Of a stretch of 32,197 nt of DNA, positions 23,453 to 31,723 are shown piece after piece. The DNA comes from Lachnospiraceae bacterium (lineage in GTDB: Bacteria > Bacillota > Clostridia > Lachnospirales > Lachnospiraceae). Each line of letters begins with the position of its first letter. Within the stretch, counting starts at the first letter, position 1. The notes under the pieces were generated by a model, which saw nothing but the letters and a program-made list of their open reading frames with translations, did not search any database and had not been told where the DNA came from. The position numbers were made by a program, and so were the translations under genes. Location of the stretch: assembly GCA_022799755.1 (NCBI GenBank), contig JAAWOU010000035.1:1-32197 (forward strand), in the 5' to 3' direction.

Positions 23453-24391
23453 ATGAACAAAATGAGCCTTGCAAGCCGGCGAAAGCTCCTGGTAAAAAAC
23501 TTTCGCCATACCTGGCAGCTGTTGGTTCTGGTTTCGATTCCTTTGCTCCTGGTATTCATTCTGAACTACGCTGCCTATCCGGGCCTGCGGATGGTCTTCA
23601 TGGACTATAAGCCCGCCAAGGGATATGACGGCAGCGAGTGGGTGGGGTTTGAGACCTTTGCCAAGGTATTCCGGGACAAGGACTTCCACCGAGCGCTGAA
23701 GAACTCCATTGTGTTCAATGTCCTTGGAATGCTGGTGAGCTTTCCGGCGCCGATTATCCTGGCCCTGATTTTGAATGAGCTGCGCTACCCGAGATTTAAA
23801 AAGGTATCCCAGACTATCCTGTACCTGCCGCATTTCCTTTCCTGGCCCATCATCGGCAGCGTGGCGTATACATTGTTTCGCCCCTCCACGGGTCTTGTGA
23901 ACGTGGTGCTGCGCAATATGGGGCTTATCCAGGAGGGCATTCCTTTCCTGACGGAGAAGACCCACTGGGCGGTAACTTATCTGCTCATAGGCGTCTGGGC
24001 CGGAATGGGCTGGGGCACCATCATCTACCTGGCGGCCATCACCAGCATCAACGGCGAGCTCTACGAGGCGGCCATGATCGACGGCGCCGGCAGATGGAAG
24101 CGGATGTGGCACATTACCCTCCCGGGCATCAAGGGAACCATTGTCACCCTGCTAATCATGAATATGGGGCGTCTCATGGGCAGCAACTTCGAGGCCCTGC
24201 AGGTATTCGATAATTCACAGGTCAGGGAATACCAGTACCAGCTGGCCATCTACATATACCAGAAAGGTCTGTCCGGCAACCGGTTCAGCATGTCCACGGC
24301 GGTGGGTCTGTTCCAGTCGCTGGTGGGTCTGGGTCTGGTGCTGCTGACGGACTGGATGGCGAAGCGGATGGGCGAGGAAGGACTGTTTTAG
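23453..24391 (+). CDS. Sugar ABC transporter permease, LplB-type (importer B)
   Basis: This 312-residue permease has about six membrane helices, starting LLVLVSIPLLLVFILNYAAYP. The EAA loop YEAAMIDGAGRWKRMWHITLP lies at about residues 204-224. The C-terminal MAKRMGEEGLF is typical of LplB proteins. Two starts are possible: TTG 23441 with GGGGG 8 nt upstream, and ATG 23453 with GGAG 6 nt upstream. I prefer the ATG because the remaining N-terminus has the usual short charged segment before the first helix. The next permease begins 15 bases after its stop. It is homologous to the permease at 2342 but clearly diverged. No ATPase gene is nearby, so a shared ATPase elsewhere is expected. Confidence 0.9.
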   Translation: MNKMSLASRRKLLVKNFRHTWQLLVLVSIPLLLVFILNYAAYPGLRMVFMDYKPAKGYDGSEWVGFETFAKVFRDKDFHRALKNSIVFNVLGMLVSFPAPIILALILNELRYPRFKKVSQTILYLPHFLSWPIIGSVAYTLFRPSTGLVNVVLRNMGLIQEGIPFLTEKTHWAVTYLLIGVWAGMGWGTIIYLAAITSINGELYEAAMIDGAGRWKRMWHITLPGIKGTIVTLLIMNMGRLMGSNFEALQVFDNSQVREYQYQLAIYIYQKGLSGNRFSMSTAVGLFQSLVGLGLVLLTDWMAKRMGEEGLF

Positions 24392-24406
24392 AGGAGGGGG
24401 ACGCGA

Positions 24407-25333
24407 ATGAGCAAGAAAGAAAAAGAAGTAAAGGAAAGCATTGCCGGCGACGGCAGCAGAGCCATAAACAAATTCCGGCTGGGCGATGGCCTCATGATGT
24501 TTATCATCGTGCTGATCTGTCTGACATGTATCCTGCCCTTTATACATGTGCTGGCAAAGTCGCTGTCTTCCAACAGCTTCGTGGCCTCGCAACAGGTTAC
24601 GCTGTGGCCCAAGGGGTTTACCACAGAGGCGTACCGGAGGGTCTTTCAGGATGATACGATGATATATTCCCTGTTCTTCAGCGTGGGGGTCACATTGATA
24701 TTTACGTTTCTTGGACTGACGGTCTGCCTGTGCGCAGCGTATCCGCTCTCCAAAAAGGAGCTCCCTTTCAAAAGGGTGATTACGTTCCTGCTGGTAGTTC
24801 CCATGTATTTCGGGGCGGGCCTGATTCCCACCTATCTGCTGTATAACGACTTACAACTGTTGGACAATGTATGGGTGCTTATCCTGCCGGGCATCTATTC
24901 CGCCTACAACATGCTGGTCATGAAGACCTATTTTCATTCCAGCATTCCGGACAGCCTGGAGGAATCGGCCTTTTTGGACGGAGCCAGCTATTTCAAGATT
25001 ATCAGATACATCATCCTGCCTCTGAGCAAACCGATTCTCGCAACGCTGGGTCTGTTCTACGCGGTGGGCAGATGGAACAGCTACGGCGACAATCTGTATT
25101 ACATCAGAATGCGAACGGATTTGAGAATGCTGCAGTATAAGCTGTATCTGCTTGTGACCACGGCAACGGAAGCGATAAACACGGCAGCGGAGGAGGGGTC
25201 TGCAGTGACCAGCACGCCGGAGGTACTCCAGGCGGCTACCATTATGTTCGCCACTGTCCCTATCATCATTATCTATCCGTTCTTACAGAAATATTTCGTT
25301 AAGGGAGCCATGATCGGTTCCGTGAAAGGGTAA
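24407..25333 (+). CDS. Sugar ABC transporter permease, YtcP-type (importer B)
   Basis: This 308-residue second permease of importer B has about six membrane segments, the first being LMMFIIVLICLTCILPFIHVL. The EAA loop is at about residues 177-200 (LEESAFLDGASYFKIIRYIILP), and the C-terminus FLQKYFVKGAMIGSVKG is typical of the family. The ATG at 24407 has GGAGGGGG about 6 nt upstream. It works with the permease just upstream and the binding lipoprotein just downstream. Its loop between the last two helices contains a Thr/Ala-rich stretch (TTATEAINTAAEEGSAVTST), as is common in this branch. Confidence 0.92.
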   Translation: MSKKEKEVKESIAGDGSRAINKFRLGDGLMMFIIVLICLTCILPFIHVLAKSLSSNSFVASQQVTLWPKGFTTEAYRRVFQDDTMIYSLFFSVGVTLIFTFLGLTVCLCAAYPLSKKELPFKRVITFLLVVPMYFGAGLIPTYLLYNDLQLLDNVWVLILPGIYSAYNMLVMKTYFHSSIPDSLEESAFLDGASYFKIIRYIILPLSKPILATLGLFYAVGRWNSYGDNLYYIRMRTDLRMLQYKLYLLVTTATEAINTAAEEGSAVTSTPEVLQAATIMFATVPIIIIYPFLQKYFVKGAMIGSVKG

Positions 25334-25405
25334 ATAAAGATAGTTTCCCGAAGAGGGTGGCTATAGATCTTAGCTTTATAACAAATTCTTAAGGAGGAAC
25401 AGAGT

Positions 25406-27211
25406 ATGAAGAAGAAAATGATCCAGAAGCTCCTGACGCTGACTCTTAGCGCGGCCATGGTATTAGGCGCATTGACAGGCTGCGGCGGGGATGCGGACAG
25501 CCAGTCCAGCCAGCCGGAGGAAAGCACGAAAGAAAGCTCGGAGGAAAGCAAATCGTCTGAGGCATCCCAGGAAAGCCAGGGCTCGGAAGACGAGGTATCC
25601 CAGAGCGAGGAGTCCGAGAGCAGTTCGGGCACAGCGGAAGGGGCAGGCATGGAGGGGTGGAGCGCATTTGCGGAAAATGTGACCCTGAAGATCCCCGTGT
25701 ATGACAGAGGCGCGGAAGGCGTGCCGGATGTAAAGGACAACTATTGGACCAAATGGGTACAAGAGAATTTCGGGGATCAATACAATATCACGGTACAGTA
25801 CATCCCCATCACCAGAACCCAGGTCATGCAGGATTACGCGCTGCTGTCTTCCAGCCAGAACCTCCCTACCATTCTGATGGAATATGACTATGACAAGCTG
25901 GCCACCTGGGCTGAGGAGGGATATCTGCAGACCATAGATCTGGACGCTTTCCAGGAGGTGGCGCCCACCTATTATGGCAAAATGGTGGAGAATAACCAGC
26001 TGGTCTACACGGAACTGAACGACGAGAAGTATTTCGTACTTGCCGAAAGGCCTTATTACAATACCACACCGAACTTCATTACATTCTATCGCCTGGACTG
26101 GCTTGAGCAGGTGGGATATGACCATATTCCTTTGGATCGCGGGGAGTATCTGGATGCCATGCAGAAGATCATGGATGCAGGCATTGCGGAGCATCCGGGC
26201 GGAGGCGCGATGTTTGCCTCACAGGGCGGCGAGCAGGTCTACAGTACAAGGGAGTTTCCTTTGAACGAGGAAGAGTGGGCTATGTACGGCGACTTCAACA
26301 TTCCGTCCATGAGCTGGCCGGCGCATAAGGAAGCTTTGAGAAGAGCCAATGAAGACTACAACTTAGGAATCACCAATCCGGAGTATTACACCATTGACGC
26401 CACCACTGCAGAGGCCAACTTTACTACGGGCAAGACCTATGCCTACGGCGCTTACATGGCTCCTTCCATGCCGATTCTGGACACATTCTATGCCAATAAC
26501 CCTGATGCCAAGCTGGCGGTATATACTTTCGTCAGTGAGGAGCGGAAGACCCAGCCTGACCCTGTAGTCGGCGACTATCCTCTTTACCGTGCTGACAATG
26601 CTTTCGGCATGACCATCGGCTTCTCCAATTTTGCCAGCGAGGATGAGGTAAAGGCCGCATGGATGTATCTGGAGTGGATGATTCAGCCGGAGAACCTGCA
26701 TACGATTCAGTGGGGTGTTGAGGGCGAGACCTATAACCTGGACGAGAACGGCTTTGAAGTGGCAGTAAGCGACTACGAGGGCGAGTACAAGCTGGGCTAC
26801 AATGGCAATAAGGACTACTGGTGCGCGGTAATCGAGGCCAGAAATGTAGGGGATATGTATGACAATATCAAATTGAATTCCCCGAAAGGCTATCCTCAGG
26901 ATTTCACCGAGGAGATTACGGCAATCTATGATCTGAATGTAAAGAAAGCCGAGCTGGGCTATCCTATCAGCGATGCGCTGTTTGCCGTAACCATTAATTC
27001 CGTGGACGAGTACCGCGGAGACCTGCAGATGAAATACGCAGAGTTCAAGGATCAGCTGGTAATGTGCGCTCCGGAGGAGTTTGATGCATTGTATGACCAG
27101 CTGGCTCAGGAATATCTTGACATGGGATATCAGGAGATTCTGGACGAGAGAAAGGCAGCTTATGAGGCCGGCAAGACCACAAAGCTTCCGGACAACCAGA
27201 AAGCGAAGTGA
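25406..27211 (+). CDS. Extracellular solute-binding lipoprotein of sugar importer B
   Basis: This is a 601-residue LplA-like binding lipoprotein. The signal peptide MKKKMIQKLLTLTLSAAMVLGA ends at the lipobox LTGC, with Cys26 as the lipidated residue. A Ser/Glu-rich tether of about 45 residues follows, then a type 1 binding domain beginning VTLKIPVYDRGAEGVPD. Aromatic residues are frequent, as in oligosaccharide binders (NYWTKWVQENFGDQY). The ATG at 25406 follows AAGGAGGAAC. It should capture the substrate that GH105 and GH112 later break down. A strong hairpin with a T-run (27280-27313) follows the gene, so it may end one transcript. Confidence 0.92.
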   Translation: MKKKMIQKLLTLTLSAAMVLGALTGCGGDADSQSSQPEESTKESSEESKSSEASQESQGSEDEVSQSEESESSSGTAEGAGMEGWSAFAENVTLKIPVYDRGAEGVPDVKDNYWTKWVQENFGDQYNITVQYIPITRTQVMQDYALLSSSQNLPTILMEYDYDKLATWAEEGYLQTIDLDAFQEVAPTYYGKMVENNQLVYTELNDEKYFVLAERPYYNTTPNFITFYRLDWLEQVGYDHIPLDRGEYLDAMQKIMDAGIAEHPGGGAMFASQGGEQVYSTREFPLNEEEWAMYGDFNIPSMSWPAHKEALRRANEDYNLGITNPEYYTIDATTAEANFTTGKTYAYGAYMAPSMPILDTFYANNPDAKLAVYTFVSEERKTQPDPVVGDYPLYRADNAFGMTIGFSNFASEDEVKAAWMYLEWMIQPENLHTIQWGVEGETYNLDENGFEVAVSDYEGEYKLGYNGNKDYWCAVIEARNVGDMYDNIKLNSPKGYPQDFTEEITAIYDLNVKKAELGYPISDALFAVTINSVDEYRGDLQMKYAEFKDQLVMCAPEEFDALYDQLAQEYLDMGYQEILDERKAAYEAGKTTKLPDNQKAK

Positions 27212-27279
27212 GAATCCCTGTCTGCGGCAAGGGCAGAATCTGTAAATATACTGTAAGCTTGCGGACTGTAGAGTGAAAA

Positions 27280-27313
27280 CGGCCCACCGGTTCCGCCGGT
27301 GGGCCGAAGTTTT
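27280..27313 (+). terminator. Strong intrinsic terminator or attenuator after importer B
   Basis: CGGCCCACCGG (27280-27290), loop TTCCG, CCGGTGGGCCG (27296-27306) gives a perfect 11-bp GC-rich stem. It is flanked by AAAA on the left and TTTT (27310-27313) on the right, so it could act in both directions. It separates the transporter genes from the GH105-GH112 pair. Confidence 0.75.
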
Positions 27314-27373
27314 CCAAATTTTCTGCTGACAGACCGGATTTCAGCATTGTCAGTCATATTAAGAATTTGGCAC

Positions 27374-27402
27374 TTGCCGTCATGACCGCAAACAATTACA
27401 AT
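27374..27402 (+). promoter_or_regulatory. Promoter-like element before GH105
   Basis: TTGCCG (27374-27379) and TACAAT (27397-27402) are spaced by exactly 17 nt, downstream of the terminator. A transcript starting near 27409 would fit an initiation codon at 27458 and not at 27401. Confidence 0.45.
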
Positions 27403-27457
27403 GAAAGCTGGAGCAAAAACGATGCAAGACGTCCGAGGGGCGGGAAATGGAGGATAT

Positions 27458-28507
27458 ATGCTGCGACTGGAGTACGACAAAAAACAGATCGAAGAGGCCA
27501 TTGACAGAATCGTCAAAAAGACCATGAACATGGACATGACCTGGGAATGGCCCTGCGGAGTGGCCTATTACGGGATAGGGGAAGCCTATGAGAAGACGGG
27601 AAAAGAGGAGTACCTGGCGCTGTTAAAGGAAAGGGTGGACGAACTGATCGACCTGGGGCTTCCGGCCGTGTGGACAGTGAACGCCTGTGCCATGGGACAT
27701 TGCCTGGTGACGCTCTGGCAGGCCACGAAAGAACAGAAATATCTGGACATCCTGATGAGCAAAATCGAATACCTGAAAAAGGATGCCCTCCGCTTCGGGG
27801 ACAATGTGTTGCAGCACACGGTCTCTCCGGGCAATGACTTTCCGGAGCAGGCCTGGGCGGACACCCTGTTCATGGCTGCGCTTCTCATGCTGCGGGTGGG
27901 CGTCATGAATGGGGATCAGGAGCTCATCGATGACGCTCTGAACCAGTGGTACTGGCATATCAGGTACCTGCAGGATCCAGGCAGCGGCTTTTATTATCAC
28001 GGCTATGACAATATCGCAGGAAACCACATGTCCGGCATCTACTGGGGCAGGGCCAATGCCTGGGCCGCATATACCATGTCCAAAGTGGGAGGGCTGGTTC
28101 CCCAATGGTATCTCTACCCCAAATGCATCGATGTATCGGGCTCTCTGGACGAGCAGCTTGCCGCGCTGAAAACGGTTCAGACAGAGAATGGGCTTTGGCG
28201 GACTGTGCTGGACGATGAGGAGTCCTACGAGGAAGTTTCGGCCTCCGCGGGCATTGCGGCAGCCATGCTGGAGAGAGGGAATCCGCTTCATGTGAAATAT
28301 ATCAACAAGTCCATAAAGGGCCTGCTGGCAAACGTAAGCCCCGAGGGCAAGGTCATGAATGTGTCCGGGGGCACTGCGGTCATGCGGGACAGGGAGGGCT
28401 ACAGGGGCATCCCTAAGCAGTGGATCCAGGGCTGGGGCCAGGGGCTGACTCTGGCATTCTTCTCCAGGCTGCTGGCTTCAGGGGATATTGCCGACAGGGC
28501 GATGTAA
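27458..28507 (+). CDS. GH105 unsaturated rhamnogalacturonyl hydrolase-like enzyme (YteR/YesR type)
   Basis: This 349-residue (alpha/alpha)6-barrel enzyme has the GH105/GH88 features. The WADTLFMAALLMLRVG segment carries the catalytic Asp, and GIYWGRANAWAAYTMS is followed by QTENGLWRTVLDDEESYEEVSASAGIAAAML. The family removes the 4,5-unsaturated uronic acid left at the non-reducing end by polysaccharide lyases. Members acting on rhamnogalacturonan release it from rhamnose. No signal peptide is seen, so it acts in the cytoplasm. I chose ATG 27458, which follows GGAGG (27449-27453); the longer frame back to 27401 begins inside the likely -10 box. The GH112 gene starts 21 bases downstream, suggesting one transcript and one pathway. 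Confidence 0.9.
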   Translation: MLRLEYDKKQIEEAIDRIVKKTMNMDMTWEWPCGVAYYGIGEAYEKTGKEEYLALLKERVDELIDLGLPAVWTVNACAMGHCLVTLWQATKEQKYLDILMSKIEYLKKDALRFGDNVLQHTVSPGNDFPEQAWADTLFMAALLMLRVGVMNGDQELIDDALNQWYWHIRYLQDPGSGFYYHGYDNIAGNHMSGIYWGRANAWAAYTMSKVGGLVPQWYLYPKCIDVSGSLDEQLAALKTVQTENGLWRTVLDDEESYEEVSASAGIAAAMLERGNPLHVKYINKSIKGLLANVSPEGKVMNVSGGTAVMRDREGYRGIPKQWIQGWGQGLTLAFFSRLLASGDIADRAM

Positions 28508-28528
28508 TACATGAGAGAGGAGGCAGAT

Positions 28529-30688
28529 ATGGCGAAACAAAAGGGGGGCTTTACACTTCCCGGGGAAGCCGGGTACGAGGAGCTTACATTAAAAATGGCA
28601 GAGAAGTGGGGAGCCGATGTGATCAGGGACAGCGATGGGACAGCTCTTTCTGATGAGATCGTCCATGCGGGATATGGTATTTATTCCACCATCTGCATCA
28701 TCCGCGACCACAATGAGTGGGCCAGGGCGAACCGGGACAAGCTGCAGCAGACGTTCCTGTGCACCCCCGCTGCGGTGGCGAAAGGGAATGAGGTGACCAT
28801 TGGCCTGATGGACAGTTTCTTTTCAGAGCAGTTCGCAGTGAATGACTGCGGGAGGGCCATGAAATACTGGGAGGTCTATGACCGCACCTCTAACCGAAAA
28901 GTGGAGAGGGGCAGATGGGTTTACGACAGCGCCTGCGGCAGCGTGACGGTCAGAGAGTGCATCCCTTTCCATAAATACACGGTGAGCTTCCTGGCATACC
29001 GCATCTGGGAAGAGATTTCCATGTACAACCATACTACCAACAATTGGGACAAGGAGCATCTGATGCAAATCGACCCCAGATACCCCCAGGTCAGGGAGTA
29101 TCTGCTTGACTGGATGAGGGGCTGGTGCCAGGCGCATCCCGACACCACCGTGGTGCGCTTTACTTCCATGTTCTACAATTTTGCCTGGATATGGGGGAGC
29201 AGCGAAAGAAACAGGCATCTGTTCACGGACTGGGGATCTTACGATTACACCGTGAGCGACCTGGCTCTGGACGAGTTCGCCGAAAAGTACGGCTATGCTA
29301 TGACTGCGGAGGACTTTGTCAACAAGGGACAGTTCCATGTGACACATATGCCGGGAAATCGGCGCAAGGCAGACTGGATGGCGTTTACCAATGATTTTGT
29401 GATCTCCTTTGGAAAAGAATTGGTTGACATTGTCCACGGCTATGGGAAGAAAGCGTATGTCTTCTACGACGACAGCTGGGTGGGGCTGGAGCCGTACAAT
29501 GGAAGATTTGGGGAGTTTGGCTTTGACGGCCTGATCAAATGCGTCTTTTCGGGATACGAGGCCAGACTCTGCGCGGGCGTGGAGGTAGCTGTCCATGAAC
29601 TTCGGCTTCATCCCTATCTGTTCCCTGTGGGGCTGGGCGGTGCGCCCACCTTTGCGGAGGGCGGTAATCCTACGCTGGATGCCAAAAAGTATTGGATCAG
29701 CGTCAGGCGTGCGCTGCTGCGGGAAAAGATTGACAGGATAGGGCTTGGGGGATATCTGCATCTGGTGGAGGGATATCCGGATTTCTGCGATTATATCGAA
29801 AAAGTGTCCGATGAATTTCGACTGATCCGGTCTTTCCATGATGCGGGAAAGCCTTTTGTCATAAAGACCCGGGTGGCTGTTTTACACAGTTGGGGGGCGC
29901 TGCGCTCCTGGACGCTGTCAGGGCATTTCCATGAGACATATATGCATGATTTGATCCATGTGAATGAGGCGCTGGCCGGGCTGCCGGTGGACGTGAAGTT
30001 CATAGGCTTCGAGGACGTGAAGAACGGGGCGCTGGAAGATATAGATGTAGTTATCAACGCGGGCTATGGGGGCAGCGCCTGGAGCGGCGGCGATGCCTGG
30101 AGAGACGATGAGCTGGTGAGCATTATTACAGAATGGGTATACAAAGGCGGGACTTTCCTGGGCGTGAATGAGCCCTCCGCCGTGGAGGGGTATGACCATT
30201 ATTTCCGCATGGCCCATGTGCTTGGAATTGATGAGGACACAGGCGCGAGGATATGCCACGGGAGATGGCGCTTTGAGGCGGAGGATGCGGAAAAGCTGGT
30301 TCCGGAGGGAGCGGCCCTGAAGCGGAAAGAGGGGCTCTGCCTTGTGGACGGCGGGGCGAAAGTGCTTCTGGCGGATGGCGATATGCCTGTGATAACCGTG
30401 AATGCCTTTGGCAGGGGGAAAGGCATTTATCTGGCCTCTTTTCAGATAAGTATGGAGAATACGCGCCTGCTCTATCACCTGATTCGTTATGCCGGAGGCG
30501 AGGGCTTAAACGGTCTGTACATGACGGACAATCTGTATACGGAATGCGCCTATTATCCTGAAAGCGGGAAGCTGGTGGTCATCAACAACAGCGACAGGGA
30601 ACAGACGACTACGATTCCCACCCAGGCCGGTGACAGGACGCTGACTATGGCTTCCTATGATACCGTGTTCATGGAGTTGGATATTTGA
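28529..30688 (+). CDS. GH112 beta-galactoside phosphorylase (galactosyl-rhamnose or galacto-N-biose type)
   Basis: This 719-residue enzyme matches the length and layout of glycoside hydrolase family 112, which cleaves beta-galactosides by phosphate to give alpha-galactose 1-phosphate. Known members act on lacto-N-biose/galacto-N-biose or on beta-1,4-galactosyl-rhamnose. The motif VFYDDSWVGLEPY carries the likely proton donor Asp315. Other family stretches are VRFTSMFYNFAWIWG, GGAPTFAEGGNPTLDAKKYW and RIGLGGYLHL. I chose ATG 28529, preceded by AGGAGG at 5-nt spacing, rather than 28511. The adjacent GH105 gene favours galactosyl-rhamnose from rhamnogalacturonan I, which is inference. It is cytoplasmic. 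An intrinsic terminator follows at 30813. Confidence 0.9.
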   Translation: MAKQKGGFTLPGEAGYEELTLKMAEKWGADVIRDSDGTALSDEIVHAGYGIYSTICIIRDHNEWARANRDKLQQTFLCTPAAVAKGNEVTIGLMDSFFSEQFAVNDCGRAMKYWEVYDRTSNRKVERGRWVYDSACGSVTVRECIPFHKYTVSFLAYRIWEEISMYNHTTNNWDKEHLMQIDPRYPQVREYLLDWMRGWCQAHPDTTVVRFTSMFYNFAWIWGSSERNRHLFTDWGSYDYTVSDLALDEFAEKYGYAMTAEDFVNKGQFHVTHMPGNRRKADWMAFTNDFVISFGKELVDIVHGYGKKAYVFYDDSWVGLEPYNGRFGEFGFDGLIKCVFSGYEARLCAGVEVAVHELRLHPYLFPVGLGGAPTFAEGGNPTLDAKKYWISVRRALLREKIDRIGLGGYLHLVEGYPDFCDYIEKVSDEFRLIRSFHDAGKPFVIKTRVAVLHSWGALRSWTLSGHFHETYMHDLIHVNEALAGLPVDVKFIGFEDVKNGALEDIDVVINAGYGGSAWSGGDAWRDDELVSIITEWVYKGGTFLGVNEPSAVEGYDHYFRMAHVLGIDEDTGARICHGRWRFEAEDAEKLVPEGAALKRKEGLCLVDGGAKVLLADGDMPVITVNAFGRGKGIYLASFQISMENTRLLYHLIRYAGGEGLNGLYMTDNLYTECAYYPESGKLVVINNSDREQTTTIPTQAGDRTLTMASYDTVFMELDI

Positions 30689-30812
30689 TGCGGCATGTTG
30701 AATTGCTCTGTAGTTATAAGCGAACAAGGCCACTGCCGCAATAGTGGTTCCGGGCCGTCAGTATAAAGGCTGGCGGTCGGGCCGGAGGCAGGGAGGGCTA
30801 CATGAAATTATG

Positions 30813-30847
30813 CGGGGTGGCTGAATTATAACAGTCACCCCGTTTTT
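30813..30847. terminator. Intrinsic terminator ending the GH105-GH112 unit, shared by convergent genes
   Basis: CGGGGTGGCTG (30813-30823), loop AATTATAA, CAGTCACCCCG (30832-30842) forms an 11-bp stem with one G-U pair, then TTTTT. The last codons of the convergent - strand gene lie inside the right arm, so the structure probably serves both directions, more strongly the + strand. Confidence 0.8.
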
Positions 30848-31590
30848 ATGCACGCGGCGCCGTGGTTCTTCTTGTTATTGCCTTGTTTTTTGCGATAGAT
30901 AAAGATCAACGCAACAATCACAAAGGTAATGATGGCACACGCACTGATGATATGCAAAATCAGGGTAGTATTGTGAGCGTTTACATCTGTTCCATGATCA
31001 AGTATATTGTTTATCCGCTGTATTTCGTTAATATCATTTACGATCTCGCTGGCATTGACAGTATCCCTTGAATTTGTGAGCGAACGGTAGATTTCTGTAT
31101 TCTGTCCGACAATCAAAAGAGCTTCTTCATTCTTATAAGGATTATCAATATAATAGAAAGTCTGGTTTGTATTTGTAGGGATTGTTCCTATTTTTTCTAA
31201 TATGTTATATCCGTTATAGAAAGCTCCCACAACCCACTTGTTTTCGTAAAACGCCAATGTAGCGGTGCCTAATACTTCGCCGCTTTTAGAATAAACCGTA
31301 GTGTTATAAGTGTTTGTGAATTCAAGCATGCTTTGTAAGGTGTTGTCAGATGAAGTTCCTGTCGGGACATAAATGGGAACTAAATGCTGCATATCCAAAG
31401 ATACTTCCTCGTCAAAAAATCGATCTATTTGTTCATCATTTCGTTTTTGGATAATGGATGCGCAAACCGCTTCAGATGCAAATAGGGTATCATAAGAAAT
31501 ATCGCTTTCTTCCAATTCAGAAGCAAAAGCAGTGACCATATCGCACAACAGCAATATCATCGCGAAAAATAGAGCCAGCACCTTATTCAT
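30835..31590 (-). CDS. Hypothetical secreted, C-terminally membrane-anchored protein
   Basis: I do not recognise a family for this 251-residue protein. It has a signal peptide (MNKVLALFFAMILLLCDMVTAFA, cleavage near residue 23), an extracytoplasmic domain of about 190 residues rich in Asn, Thr and Ile, and one membrane helix near residues 212-235 (LHIISACAIITFVIVALIFIY). A basic tail follows (RKKQGNNKKNHG). This is type I topology, with no LPxTG motif. The ATG at 31590 follows GAAAGGGG. Base composition and codon use are more AT-rich than the genes to its left, which suggests separate acquisition. No functional clue comes from its neighbours. Confidence 0.75.
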   Translation of the reverse strand: MNKVLALFFAMILLLCDMVTAFASELEESDISYDTLFASEAVCASIIQKRNDEQIDRFFDEEVSLDMQHLVPIYVPTGTSSDNTLQSMLEFTNTYNTTVYSKSGEVLGTATLAFYENKWVVGAFYNGYNILEKIGTIPTNTNQTFYYIDNPYKNEEALLIVGQNTEIYRSLTNSRDTVNASEIVNDINEIQRINNILDHGTDVNAHNTTLILHIISACAIITFVIVALIFIYRKKQGNNKKNHGAACIKTG

Positions 31591-31723
31591 AATCGATATC
31601 CCCTTTCAATTATTATTTGAGCTTTGCCTGAGTCTTTGGTCTTAGACAGGAACTCTGTTTTCATATGTATAGACGCAAGATATCTCCGGATGTTTCACAT
31701 ATTTTAGGGAGTTGAGATGTCAT

